A stretch of DNA of 31,956 nt from Thioalkalicoccus limnaeus (GTDB lineage Bacteria; Pseudomonadota; Gammaproteobacteria; Chromatiales; Chromatiaceae), in the NCBI RefSeq assembly GCF_041197575.1, contig NZ_JBDKXB010000033.1, forward strand, positions 1 to 31,956, written 5' to 3'. Of the stretch, positions 8,354 to 16,726 are shown in pieces; position 1 is the stretch's first letter, and each line of letters begins with the position of its first letter. The position numbers and the translations under genes are program-made. The notes beneath the pieces were generated by a model. The model saw nothing but the letters and a program-made list of their open reading frames with translations, made no database searches and had not been told where the DNA came from.

Positions 8354-10147
8354 ATGTGCGGCATTGCTGGAGAGTTGCGTCACGACGAGGGCCCGGCGGA
8401 TCTGGCGGCGATCGCCCGGATGATGGACGAACTGTTGCCGCGCGGTCCCGATCACGCCGGCAGCTACAGCGACGGTGTCCTCGGGCTGGGTCATCGACGC
8501 CTGGCCGTCATCGATCTGTCGGTGCGCTCGAACCAGCCGATCGTGGACAGCGAGCTCGGGCTGGCGCTGGTCTTCAACGGGACCATCTACAACTATCACG
8601 AGCTGCGGCGCGAGCTGATCGCGCGGGGCTATCGTTTCTTCTCCGATGGTGACGGCGAGGTCATCTTGAAGGCCTGGCATGCGTGGGGCGAGGCGAGCCC
8701 GACCCGTCTGCAAGGCATGTTCGCGTTCGCCGTCTGGGATCTGAACCGGCGGTGTCTGTTCCTGGCGCGGGATCGGTTCGGCATCAAACCCCTGTACTGG
8801 ACGCAGGATCGCCGCCGGTTTCGCTTCGCGTCCTCGCCGCAGGCCCTGTTGGTGGCCGGTGGGGTCGACACCCGCCTCGATCCGGTCGCGCTTCATCACC
8901 TGTTTACGCTCCATGCCGTCGTTCCGGCACCCCGGACCATCCTGACCGGGGTGCGCAAGCTCGCGCCTGGCCATTGGCTGCGCGTCGAGACCGACGGGCG
9001 TTACAGCGAAGGGCGCTACTGGTCGCTGGACGCGACCCGTCCGGTCCCGGAGCCGAGCGAGGGCGAGTGGCTGGAGGCGATCGACGAGGCGCTGCGTGCG
9101 GCGGTGCAGAGCCACAACGCGATCGCCGACGTGCCGGTCGGCGTGCTCCTGTCCGGCGGGCTCGATTCCAGTCTGTTGGTCGCGCTGTTGGCCGAGGCCG
9201 GGGTCGGGGATCTGCACACCTTTTCGGTCGGCTTCGAAGACACACCGGAGGAGGCCGGCAGCGAGTTTCATTACTCGGATCAGGTCGTCGCCCGCTACCG
9301 TACGCGCCATCATCGTTTCCTGGTGCCGAATGCCCAAGTGCTGCGGCGTCTGCCGGAGGCCGTCGACGCGATGGCCGAGCCGATGTTCGGTCAGGATGCG
9401 GTCGCCTTTTACTTGCTCGGCGAGCAAGTCTCGCGCGAGATCAAAGTGGTCCAGTCCGGGCAGGGCGCCGATGAGGTCTTCGGCGGCTACTTCTGGTATC
9501 CGCGGATGCAGGCCGAGACCGAGGGCACACCGCTCGAGCGCTTTCGCCGCCACTACTTCGACCGCGACCATGACGAGTACCGGCGTTTGATCGATCCGGC
9601 CCTGGCCGGGGACGACCACAGTTCGGCGCTGATCGCCGAACGCCTCGCCGAGCCGGGCGCCGATGAATTCCTCGATGCCGTGCTGCGTCTCGATGTGACG
9701 ACGCTGATCGTCGATGATCCGGTCAAGCGCGTCGACAACATGACGATGGCCTGGGGGCTCGAGGCGCGCGCGCCCTTCCTCGACCACCGCCTGGTCGAGG
9801 TGGCGGCGCGCTGTCCGCCGGCGCTGAAGCTTCGCGACGGGGGCAAGTACCCGCTCAAGGTCATGGCCCGCGGCCGCCTGCCGGACGCCGTCATCGATCG
9901 GCCGAAGAGCTACTTCCCGATGCCGGCGCTGAAATACGTGCGCGGCGATTTTCTCGCGATGATGCGCGATCTGCTCGACTCGCGGGCCTGCCGCGAGCGT
10001 GGTCTGTACCAGCGCCCCTATCTCGAGGAACTGCTCGCGGCACCGGATCGGCATCACACCCGGATCCTCGGCAACAAGCTGTGGCACCTGTCCCTGCTCG
10101 AGCTCTGGCTGCAGCGCCACGTCGATCCGCTGCGCGAAATCCCTTGA
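8354..10147 (+). CDS. asnO: Asparagine-synthase-like amidotransferase, N-acetylglutaminylglutamine amide (NAGGN) type
   Basis: A 597-residue glutamine-dependent amidotransferase. The N-terminal Ntn glutaminase domain starts MCGIAGEL, with Cys2 as nucleophile, followed by RGPDH and FNGTIYNYHELR. The synthetase domain has the ATP pyrophosphatase loop LLSGGLDSS and the GQGADEVFGGY motif. The stretches HAVVPAPRTILTGVRKLAPG and RPKSYFPMPALKYVRG, and the ending NKLWHLSLLELWLQRH, resemble the subfamily that amidates N-acetylglutaminylglutamine to make the osmolyte NAGGN, rather than ordinary AsnB. That subfamily assignment is from memory of the family. The usual partner, the Ngg synthetase with GNAT and ATP-grasp domains, is not beside it. 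It follows hyuB by 2 bases. Confidence 0.8.
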   Translation: MCGIAGELRHDEGPADLAAIARMMDELLPRGPDHAGSYSDGVLGLGHRRLAVIDLSVRSNQPIVDSELGLALVFNGTIYNYHELRRELIARGYRFFSDGDGEVILKAWHAWGEASPTRLQGMFAFAVWDLNRRCLFLARDRFGIKPLYWTQDRRRFRFASSPQALLVAGGVDTRLDPVALHHLFTLHAVVPAPRTILTGVRKLAPGHWLRVETDGRYSEGRYWSLDATRPVPEPSEGEWLEAIDEALRAAVQSHNAIADVPVGVLLSGGLDSSLLVALLAEAGVGDLHTFSVGFEDTPEEAGSEFHYSDQVVARYRTRHHRFLVPNAQVLRRLPEAVDAMAEPMFGQDAVAFYLLGEQVSREIKVVQSGQGADEVFGGYFWYPRMQAETEGTPLERFRRHYFDRDHDEYRRLIDPALAGDDHSSALIAERLAEPGADEFLDAVLRLDVTTLIVDDPVKRVDNMTMAWGLEARAPFLDHRLVEVAARCPPALKLRDGGKYPLKVMARGRLPDAVIDRPKSYFPMPALKYVRGDFLAMMRDLLDSRACRERGLYQRPYLEELLAAPDRHHTRILGNKLWHLSLLELWLQRHVDPLREIP

Positions 10148-10210
10148 AAAACGGGTTGGCGTCCCGAGATCCAAGGCCACTTTCCCAGCCAGTCTCAGAC
10201 GAGGTAGCCG

Positions 10211-10552
10211 ATGGATGTCCTGGAGCGGATCGACCAGCAGGTCAAGAACAACCCGGTCGTGATCTACATGAAAGGGACTCCGGAGTTCCCGCAGTGCGGC
10301 TTTTCGATGCGGGCCTCGGCCGCGCTGCGGGATTGCGGGGTGCCCTTTGCATACGTCAATGTCCTGCAGGATCCCGACATCTTCGAAAACCTGCCGCGCT
10401 ATGCCGACTGGCCGACCTTTCCGCAGATCTATATCGCCGGCGAGTTGGTCGGCGGTTGCGACATCACGGTCGAGCTCTACGAGAGCGGCGAGCTCAAAAG
10501 GATGGTCGAGACCGCCGTATCGAGAACTGACGGGACTGACCCCAACGCCTAG
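10211..10552 (+). CDS. grxD: Monothiol glutaredoxin, Grx4 family
   Basis: A 113-residue CGFS glutaredoxin. The active-site motif CGFS is at residues 29-32 in KGTPEFPQCGFSM, followed by the glutathione-binding WPTFPQIYI and GGCDI. Grx4 proteins hold a [2Fe-2S] cluster with glutathione, often with BolA, and deliver Fe-S clusters and signal iron status in the cytoplasm. GAGG sits about 8 bases before the ATG. It lies 63 bases after asnO on the same strand and is convergent with RNase T. Length is typical (about 110-115). Confidence 0.96.
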   Translation: MDVLERIDQQVKNNPVVIYMKGTPEFPQCGFSMRASAALRDCGVPFAYVNVLQDPDIFENLPRYADWPTFPQIYIAGELVGGCDITVELYESGELKRMVETAVSRTDGTDPNA

Positions 10553-10597
10553 TGGTTCCCCGATGGCCGGTAGCGAATCCTGTCCCGGCTGCTCGGC

Positions 10598-10627
10598 GCA
10601 GGAGCTCATCGTTCCCCCGGCTCCTGC
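10598..10627. terminator. Candidate bidirectional hairpin between grxD and rnt
   Basis: GCAGGAGC (10598-10605) pairs perfectly with GCTCCTGC (10620-10627) around a 14-base loop, in the 114-base gap between convergent genes. There is no T-run on either side, so it is a hairpin of probable but unproven terminator function. Confidence 0.4.
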
Positions 10628-10666
10628 CGTGCTCGGCCGCACGCGACGATACCGACGCGACCTCCG

Positions 10667-11338
10667 TCAGTTCGCGGCAGCCGTGACCGGGTCTTCGCTG
10701 GATTGCCACTGGCGCAGCGGGTCGAGCGCCTGCCAGCGGTTGACGATCCCGCAGAACAGGCGTGCTGTCTGTTCGGCGTCGTAGACGGCGCCATGGGCCA
10801 GGCTGTTGTCCCACCCGAGACCAGCGGCCAGCGCGGCCTTCGCCAGCACCGTCTGACCGTAGACGAGACCGGCGAGGCTGACCGTGTCGAACACACTGAA
10901 CGAATGAAACGGGTTGCGCTTGAAGCCGGTTCGTTCGACCGCCGCCTTGATGAAGCTCAGGTCGAAGGCGGCATTGTGGCCGACGAGGATCGCCCGGTTG
11001 CAGCCGGCCTTCTTCACGGCTTTGCGGATCGGGACCAGGATCCGGTTCAGCGCGTCTCGCTCGGCGATCGCGTCGCGGAACGGGTGGTGCGGATCGATCC
11101 CGTTGAAGGCCAGCGCCCGCTGGTCGATCTCGGCGCCGAGAAAGGGCAGGACATGGCAAGCGATCGTCGGCGAAGGCGTGACCCGTCCTTCGCCGTCCAT
11201 CCGCACGATCACGGCGGCGATCTCGAGCAGGGCATGGCGCTGCGGATCGAAACCGGCCGTCTCCACGTCGACGACCACGGGCAGAAACCCACGGAAGCGC
11301 CGGGCCATCAGGGGGCTGTCGTCGTCCTCGTTTTTCAT
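10667..11338 (-). CDS. rnt: Ribonuclease T
   Basis: A 223-residue DEDD-family 3'-5' exonuclease that trims tRNA and other stable RNA 3' ends. It contains RFRGFLPVVVDVETAGF (catalytic Asp24 and Glu26), ALAFNGIDPHHPFRDA, CNRAILVGHNAAFDLSF with the second Asp, KRNPFHSFSVFDT, and AHGAVYDAEQTA with the general-base His and final Asp. It matches E. coli RNase T (215 residues) along its length. The ATG at 11336-11338 is chosen because it leaves a normal-length N-terminus; it has no good Shine-Dalgarno, and an ATG 10 codons further in is possible. Confidence 0.95.
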   Translation of the reverse strand: MKNEDDDSPLMARRFRGFLPVVVDVETAGFDPQRHALLEIAAVIVRMDGEGRVTPSPTIACHVLPFLGAEIDQRALAFNGIDPHHPFRDAIAERDALNRILVPIRKAVKKAGCNRAILVGHNAAFDLSFIKAAVERTGFKRNPFHSFSVFDTVSLAGLVYGQTVLAKAALAAGLGWDNSLAHGAVYDAEQTARLFCGIVNRWQALDPLRQWQSSEDPVTAAAN

Positions 11339-11616
11339 CACGGGAGGATAAAGGTTGGCGCGGGTGGACGCCACCTCGACCGCGTTCGATCGGCACCCCG
11401 TACCATGGCGAGGCCTGTCGCTAAACACACCGTCTGACTCGCCTTTTCGCCCGCCTTCCGTATCGTGACGGCCGTCACCCAGCTGAGCTGTGCTCTTGCG
11501 ACCGCTCGTTGACGATGAGCGAGTTTTCGGCGTCATCCGGTAGGTTTTTCTTCGGCAATCGCCTAACATCGCCGTCTTGACAGCATGGCTGGGCGATCAA
11601 TCTATAAGGATCGAGC

Positions 11617-12363
11617 ATGAAAGCGGGTGTCTCCATTGGCCTGTGCAGTCTGTTAACCTTGTTGGCCGCGTCCGGCTGCGCGACGATCCCGCCGGAGCTG
11701 CGGGACCCGCGTGATCCCTGGGAGCCCTTCAACCGGGGTGTCTATCGGTTCAATACCGACTTCGACAATGCCTTTTTGAAACCGATCGCGAAGGGATACC
11801 AGGCGGTGACCCCGGAGCCGGTCGATCGGGGCATTACCAATTTCTTCGCCAACATCGCCGATATCCGGTCGGCGGTCAACAACCTGCTCCAATTCAAGCT
11901 GACCCGTGCGAGCAGCGATGTCGGGCGCATCGCGGTGAACAGCACCGTTGGTCTCCTCGGCTTCATCGATGTCGCCAGCAACATCGGGATCCCGAGTTAC
12001 AAGGAGGACTTCGGGCAGACGCTCGGCTATTGGGGCTACAGTTCCGGACCTTTCGTGATGCTGCCGCTGCTCGGTCCGAGCAGCGTCCGGGACACGATCG
12101 GGTTGGGCGGCGATATCGCCGTCGACCCATTCTTCAGTATTCGGGAACGCGAAGTGCTCTGGGGCGCCGTCGGGCTGCGCGTCGTCGACGCCCGCGCCGA
12201 CCTGTTATCGGCCGAAGCGGTGTTCGACGAAGCCGCGGTCATGGATCCCTATGGCTTCCTGCGTGATGCCTATTTGCAGCGGCGTCGCTACCTCGTCCAT
12301 GATGGCAACCCGCCGCCCGATGAGTTCGAGTTGGAGCTCGAATCCTGGGGCGAGGAAGAATAG
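11617..12363 (+). CDS. mlaA: MlaA (VacJ) outer-membrane lipoprotein
   Basis: A 248-residue lipoprotein. It has a lipoprotein signal peptide with a lipobox ending at Cys21 (LLAASGC), then the MlaA core: DPWEPFNRGVYRFN, GITNFFANIADIRSAVNNLL, FGQTLGYWG and GPFVMLPLLGPSSVRD. MlaA sits with porins in the outer membrane and removes misplaced phospholipids from the outer leaflet, passing them to the MlaC-MlaFEDB system. AAGGA lies 6 bases before the ATG. The other mla genes are not nearby, as is common. The acidic C-terminal tail (ELELESWGEEE) is unremarkable. Confidence 0.95.
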   Translation: MKAGVSIGLCSLLTLLAASGCATIPPELRDPRDPWEPFNRGVYRFNTDFDNAFLKPIAKGYQAVTPEPVDRGITNFFANIADIRSAVNNLLQFKLTRASSDVGRIAVNSTVGLLGFIDVASNIGIPSYKEDFGQTLGYWGYSSGPFVMLPLLGPSSVRDTIGLGGDIAVDPFFSIREREVLWGAVGLRVVDARADLLSAEAVFDEAAVMDPYGFLRDAYLQRRRYLVHDGNPPPDEFELELESWGEEE

Positions 12364-12384
12364 CGCTGTTCGGGGGAATGGTGC

Positions 12385-12409
12385 CGAAGACCGGCCCCTG
12401 CGGTCTTCG
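12385..12409. terminator. Hairpin between convergent mlaA and cowN
   Basis: CGAAGACCG and CGGTCTTCG form a perfect 9-bp stem with a 7-base loop, 22 bases after the mlaA stop and 17 bases after the cowN stop (opposite strands). Its position suits a shared terminator. No T-run is present. Confidence 0.5.
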
Positions 12410-12425
12410 TCCGTCGTCTAGATCA

Positions 12426-12716
12426 TCAACAGCACTCGTGCTCGACGCGCTCGAGCAACCGCAGTGCTGTGTCGTTGGCCGTCTGCTCGAACAGTTCGCG
12501 CAGGCTGTTGACCTGGCTGCCGACGAAGTACAGCTCATCCTGGCCGCGGTGTTCGATCTCGGCTAGCTTCTTCCTGAAGTAGTCATGCCACGCAGACCTC
12601 TCGTCGAGGCGCCCGAGGCTGGCGTGAATCGCCGCGACGAGACGTCGCGCGCACTCGTCGCATTCGTTGCCCGCGAAGCTGACATAGCGGTCGATCTGTA
12701 CGGCGGAACTCGGCAC
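12426..12716 (-). CDS. cowN: CowN, N2-fixation sustaining protein
   Basis: A 96-residue protein with the CowN pattern: DRYVSFAGNECDECARRLV near the start, DELYFVGSQVNSLRELFE at about residues 60-77, and the terminal VEHECC. CowN interacts with nitrogenase and lets N2 fixation continue in the presence of carbon monoxide. The GTG at 12714-12716 is chosen because AAGGA lies 8 bases upstream and the conserved part begins just after it; the frame is open further upstream but that stretch looks non-coding. No nif gene is in the window, so this gene implies that the organism fixes nitrogen elsewhere on its genome. A long inverted repeat lies upstream. Confidence 0.85.
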   Translation of the reverse strand: MPSSAVQIDRYVSFAGNECDECARRLVAAIHASLGRLDERSAWHDYFRKKLAEIEHRGQDELYFVGSQVNSLRELFEQTANDTALRLLERVEHECC

Positions 12717-12790
12717 GGCTGGGATCCTTGGGATGGCGAATGGATGTCGTAGGAGCGACAAAGGCCCCTGGCTTGCAAGGACGGCGACAA

Positions 12791-12862
12791 ACCGAAACCC
12801 CGTGCCGGGGATCGAGATCGGCGGAATTCCGGCACATATCGGTGCGGGCACGGGGCTTCGGT
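12791..12862. repeat. 16-bp inverted repeat upstream of cowN
   Basis: ACCGAAACCCCGTGCC (12791-12806) and GGCACGGGGCTTCGGT (12847-12862) are complementary at 15 of 16 positions, with 40 bases between. The near arm is about 75 bases upstream of the cowN GTG. It may be a paired operator for the regulator of cowN, or a stem in a long leader. I found no sigma-54 -24/-12 promoter around it. Confidence 0.5.
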
Positions 12863-12977
12863 CGTTGCGCAAAGGCCCATAAGCAAAGGCCGCGCCATTC
12901 CCCCACCGCCAGGCCATGGTGGCGAGTCAGACCGGCGATAACCGTCGGCCTGAGTACGGCGCTGAGCCGTCGCCTAT

Positions 12978-13004
12978 GACGGACGGGGCCGGTTCCCGTC
13001 GGTC
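12978..13004 (-). terminator. Hairpin at the 3' end of the UbiB-family gene
   Basis: GACGGACGGG and CCCGTCGGTC pair at 9 of 10 positions around a 7-base loop. The structure overlaps the stop codon of the minus-strand ABC1/UbiB gene and extends downstream of it. No T-run follows. Confidence 0.4.
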
Positions 13005-14331
13005 AGTCTAGGAACTCGCTCATCAGGCCGCGCAGGTCGACGCGGGCGCGCAGGCGCCGGCACAGCATCAGGATGCCGACGAACTTACGATGCAGAAATA
13101 GCGTCGCTGGATCCGGGAGCCGCCGGAAGGCGTTCTCGTAGTAGAGATCACGGCCGCGAAGCAGAACGCGCTCGAACAGCGTCGAGGCGCCGAAGTCATA
13201 GGGGCCGTCGTGGCGTAGTATCTCGCCCGACAACCGGATCAATTCGAGCAGCGGTGCCACCTGCTCGGGTGAATCCTCGTGCCCGATATAGGCGAGTGCC
13301 ACGGCCCCGTCGCGCAGGCCTTCGATATCGTCGGCGAGGCCGGCTCGCCCGATGCGCCGGTAGTGATCGACCAGCTCGGGTGAAATCCGCTGGACAGCGC
13401 CAAAATCGAGCAGGGCGATCCGCCCGGAGGCCGGATCGTACAGGAAGTTGCCGAAGTCCGGATCCGTCTGCATCAGGCCGAATTCGAAGAGTTCGCGCAA
13501 CGCCAAGCGGCTCAGCAGCGTGGCGACGCGGTCCCGGTCGGCGCGCGTGTAATGCGGATCGGCCAGACGATCGACCGGAACGCCGTCGGCGAAGCTCATC
13601 GCCAGCACGCGCGAGGTCGAGAGCTCGGTATGAACCCGCGGCACCGCAAAATCCGGGTCGTCACCGATCAGCCGCCCGAAGGCCTCGAGCGAAGCGGCCT
13701 CGGCGGAATAGTCGGCCTCCTGGTGCAGTTGCCGGCGGGCCTCGTCGAGCAAGGGGCCGATATCCATACCGCGCGGAACGAAGCCGAGGGTCCGACTGAT
13801 GGCCGCGAGGTTGTCGAGATCGCTGTCGATGCTGTCGCGCACCCCGGGGAACTGAATCTTCAGCGCGACCCCTTGCCCATCGTGAGTCTCCGCGCGATGG
13901 ACCTGCCCGATCGAGGCCGCGGCGATCGGCGTGAACTCGAAGCGTTTGAAACGGTGGTTCCAGTCGCGACCCAGTTCGGCGTCGAGCACCCTGACGAGTT
14001 GGCTCATCGGCATGGGCTCGGCACGGTCCCGAAGCGTCGCCATGATCTCGGCGGCTTCCGGCGTGAACACATCGGAGCCATCCATCGACATCAGTTGTCC
14101 GACCTTCATCGCGGCGCCGCGCATCCGCGCCAGACGGTCCGTGAAGCGACGGGTCGCTCGAGGGTTCAAGCGGATGCGGCTGGGCTCGTCGCCTCGGGCG
14201 CGGGCGAGTTCGATCAGACCACGCATCCCGACGCCGCTGGCCAGGTCGCTGGTCGCAAGCCCCAAGTGCCAGAGCCGGTGCAACCGCGTGCTCGGAACGG
14301 CTCGCCCAGTGCTCGTCGATATGTGATTCAT
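13003..14331 (-). CDS. ABC1/UbiB-family atypical kinase-like protein
   Basis: A 442-residue member of the UbiB/COQ8/AarF family of protein-kinase-like ATPases. Visible motifs are the KxGQ signature AAMKVGQLMSM (Lys76), the Ala-rich loop AAASIGQVHRA (137-147), GVALKIQFPGV with the nucleotide-site Lys158, DPDFGNFLYD in place of the usual DPHPGN, and LLDFGAV (the DFG equivalent). UbiB proteins support ubiquinone or lipid metabolism. This is an AarF-like paralogue and its target is unknown; ubiE and ubiJ are not adjacent. The ATG at 14329-14331 is chosen because GAGGAG lies 8 bases upstream; another in-frame ATG 42 bases further upstream has no ribosome site. Confidence 0.85.
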   Translation of the reverse strand: MNHISTSTGRAVPSTRLHRLWHLGLATSDLASGVGMRGLIELARARGDEPSRIRLNPRATRRFTDRLARMRGAAMKVGQLMSMDGSDVFTPEAAEIMATLRDRAEPMPMSQLVRVLDAELGRDWNHRFKRFEFTPIAAASIGQVHRAETHDGQGVALKIQFPGVRDSIDSDLDNLAAISRTLGFVPRGMDIGPLLDEARRQLHQEADYSAEAASLEAFGRLIGDDPDFAVPRVHTELSTSRVLAMSFADGVPVDRLADPHYTRADRDRVATLLSRLALRELFEFGLMQTDPDFGNFLYDPASGRIALLDFGAVQRISPELVDHYRRIGRAGLADDIEGLRDGAVALAYIGHEDSPEQVAPLLELIRLSGEILRHDGPYDFGASTLFERVLLRGRDLYYENAFRRLPDPATLFLHRKFVGILMLCRRLRARVDLRGLMSEFLD

Positions 14332-14741
14332 GTCGAGGGCTCCTCGCGCCCTGTTCGATACCGGATCGGTCATTCGCGCAAACTGGATGCCGAAGCCTTC
14401 GGCTACAACCCTGACGAGGCTAGGTGAAGCCGCGTGTGGCGCGAAGGCTCGAGCGATCCGGCTGCGACAGGACCGGGCGCGAGGAACGTGACAGCGCGGC
14501 CCACGCGGTTCAGGGCGTAGCGGGAGCGACCCTTGTCGCGGGACGGTAACAATCCTGCCTTATGCTGTCGATCTTGCGCGATCGAACGTGCGCGTCGGCG
14601 CGAGATGTCTCGCCGTCGAATCGGCCAGGGGGCAGCGAAGAGGTGTCGGGACAGGACCATGCGAACACGGCTACAGCCATCGATGACGGGTTCGCCAGCA
14701 GCAGCGGCTTCAAGGCCTCGCCGTCGAAGCACGACGTTTTC
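14332..14741. other. Divergent intergenic region between the UbiB-family and pyruvate-kinase-like genes
   Basis: About 410 bases between divergent starts. The pyruvate-kinase frame is open back to an ATG at 14562, so part of this may be coding if an upstream start is used; neither start has a clear Shine-Dalgarno. I see no convincing paired promoter, only an isolated TATGCT near 14561-14566. Confidence 0.5.
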
Positions 14742-16595
14742 ATGAGTAATACCGCGGCACCACGTCAACTCGACCGACTGTTGGCGCAACTCACGCGACT
14801 GCGTGACGAGGCCTTGCGCATCGAACAGGCTTACGCTGGCGAGCTGGCGGTGATCGAGCCGAGCCACCGTCGCAGCGCCAACAACTTCCTCCACTATCTT
14901 GGCGTCCGTCAACAGGATATCCGCGGCTTGCAACAGGATCTCGCGTCCTTGGGACTGTCGTCTCTGGGGGTCCTCGAGCCTCATGTGATGGCGAGTCTCA
15001 ACGCCGTCATCGGCCAGTTGGAGCGGCTGAGCGGCGTTTCGGCCGATGGGGTCGAGGAGGTACCGGAGGCGGCCGTCGATTTCCGGAACGGTCCTTTATT
15101 GCTGCGCGATCACACGCGCGCGCTGCTGGGGCCCGAGCCGGGGCCGCGGTTCGTGAGGATCATGGTGACCATGCCCAGCGAGGCGGCGGCCGATGGCCGA
15201 CTGCTCCAGGACCTGTTACGGGCCGGCATGGATGTGATGCGGATCAACTGTGCCCACGACGGGCCACGGGAGTGGGCGGCGATGGTCGCAAACCTGCGCG
15301 AAGCCGAGCGGGTCGTGGGTCGCAGTTGCCGGGTTCAGGCCGATCTGGCTGGCCCTAAGCTGCGCACCGGCCGCATCGCATCGAGCGGTCGTGTCGTGCG
15401 GATCGCCCCGCGGCGCGACCATTTCGGCCGGGTGTCGGCCCCGGCCCGGGTCGCGCTTCTGCCGGCGACGGCCGACGTGCCGCCGCCGGGCGTCGAGAGG
15501 ATATTGCGGCTCGAGGGGGATGTCGTCGGTCGCTGTGCCGAAGGCGATCGGCTGCACTTCACCGATACCCGGGGGCAGACGCACAAGATGAGCGTCGTCG
15601 CGGCCGCGGAAGGCTGGCTCATCGCCGAACTCGATCGGACCGCCTATGTCGAGGAGGAGACCCCGGTGACGGCCACGCGGAACGGGCTTCCGATCGCCGA
15701 GGGGCGGGTCGTCGATGTGCCCGAGATCCACGCGCCGATCCCGTTGGTGCCGGGCGACCAGCTGATCCTGACCCGCGAAGACGAGCCCGGTCGGCCGGCC
15801 TGTGTCGACTTCGAAAGCCATACGATCGCACCGGCCCGGATCCATTGCACCTTGGCCGACGTCTTCGAGCAGGCCAAGGCCGGGCAGCGGGTTTGGTTCG
15901 ACGATGGCAAGATCGCCGGGATCGTCAAAGGCGGCGGTCCGGACGAGATTCTGGTCGAGATCACGCACACCCCGCCGGAGGGTGCGAAGCTGCGGGCGGA
16001 GAAGGGCATCAATTTTCCAGATACGCCGCTCACGACCCCAGCGCTGACCGCCAAAGACCTCGAGGATCTCCAACAGGTCGTCCAATGGGCCGACATGGTG
16101 GCCCTGTCGTTCCTGCGCGGACCCGATGACGTCGCGCGATTGCACGATGCGCTCTCTCGGCTGGGTGCGAATCATCTCGGTGTGGTCCTCAAGATCGAGA
16201 ACCGCCAGGCCTTCGAGAACTTGCCGCGGATCCTGTTGACGAGCCTCCAGTCCCCGCCGGTCGGCGTCATGATCGCGCGCGGCGATCTGGCCGTCGAGGT
16301 CGGTTTCGAGCGTTTGTCGGAGGTGCAGCAGGAGATCCTGTGGCTGTGCGAGGCGGCCCATATCCCGGTGATTTGGGCGACGCAGATCCTCGAGGGACTG
16401 GCCAAGAAGGGCGCCCCGTCGCGGGCCGAGGTCTCGGATGCGGCCTTGAGCATCCAGGCCGAGTGCGCGATGTTGAACAAGGGACCGAACATCGTCGAGA
16501 CGGTTCGATTCCTGAGCGGCATCATCGACCGGATGGACCAGCACTACATCAAACGGCGCGCGACGCTGCGGCGTCTCGCCGTCGCCCATCTGTAG
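14742..16595 (+). CDS. Divergent pyruvate kinase-like protein without the C-terminal regulatory domain
   Basis: 617 residues from the chosen ATG. Residues about 1-130 form a helical, family-unknown extension. The pyruvate kinase barrel follows: LLQDLLRAGMDVMRINCAHD, VQADLAGPKLRTG, then an enlarged, divergent B domain, GINFPDTPLTTPALTAKD, DMVALSFLRGPDDV, VVLKIENRQAF with the catalytic Lys near 484, MIARGDLAVEVGF, and WATQILEGLAKKGAPSRAEV. The protein ends about 50 residues after this, so the PK_C allosteric domain of standard 470-480-residue enzymes is missing. Canonical KGPEIR is replaced by AGPKLR. It may be a second, unregulated pyruvate kinase or a related phosphotransferase. The start is uncertain; the frame is open 60 codons further upstream. 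Confidence 0.78.
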   Translation: MSNTAAPRQLDRLLAQLTRLRDEALRIEQAYAGELAVIEPSHRRSANNFLHYLGVRQQDIRGLQQDLASLGLSSLGVLEPHVMASLNAVIGQLERLSGVSADGVEEVPEAAVDFRNGPLLLRDHTRALLGPEPGPRFVRIMVTMPSEAAADGRLLQDLLRAGMDVMRINCAHDGPREWAAMVANLREAERVVGRSCRVQADLAGPKLRTGRIASSGRVVRIAPRRDHFGRVSAPARVALLPATADVPPPGVERILRLEGDVVGRCAEGDRLHFTDTRGQTHKMSVVAAAEGWLIAELDRTAYVEEETPVTATRNGLPIAEGRVVDVPEIHAPIPLVPGDQLILTREDEPGRPACVDFESHTIAPARIHCTLADVFEQAKAGQRVWFDDGKIAGIVKGGGPDEILVEITHTPPEGAKLRAEKGINFPDTPLTTPALTAKDLEDLQQVVQWADMVALSFLRGPDDVARLHDALSRLGANHLGVVLKIENRQAFENLPRILLTSLQSPPVGVMIARGDLAVEVGFERLSEVQQEILWLCEAAHIPVIWATQILEGLAKKGAPSRAEVSDAALSIQAECAMLNKGPNIVETVRFLSGIIDRMDQHYIKRRATLRRLAVAHL

Positions 16596-16685
16596 CCGAG
16601 CCCGCGACTAGGCCTGCGCAGGGCAGGGCAGGGGGGCCAAGGGAGCCCTGGGGAGGCCAGGTGCCGCCCGACTCGTGTTCCAGGC

Positions 16686-16691
16686 TACAAT
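16686..16691 (+). promoter_or_regulatory. Possible -10 element of orn
   Basis: TACAAT matches the sigma-70 -10 consensus at 5 of 6 positions, 35 bases before the orn GTG. No good -35 accompanies it, so this is tentative. Confidence 0.3.
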
Positions 16692-16726
16692 CGAGGCTTC
16701 CCTGGCGGCCACGCGAGATCACGGAC

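Noticed and set aside
8054..10642. Very long antisense open frame (862 codons) opposite hyuB, asnO and grxD
   Set aside because: It mirrors well-conserved genes on the other strand, has no recognisable domain, and is expected from GC-rich codon use.
11577..11608. TTGACA and TATAAG upstream of mlaA as a promoter
   Set aside because: The spacer is 20 bases and the TATAAG overlaps the AAGGA ribosome site, so the start would fall in the leader or coding region.
12717..12917. N-terminal extension of the CowN frame
   Set aside because: The extra residues show no conservation, cover the inverted repeat, and the inner GTG has a good ribosome site.
12717..12960. Sigma-54 (-24/-12) promoter for cowN
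   Set aside because: GG and GC dinucleotides at the required 10-base spacing and orientation were not found.
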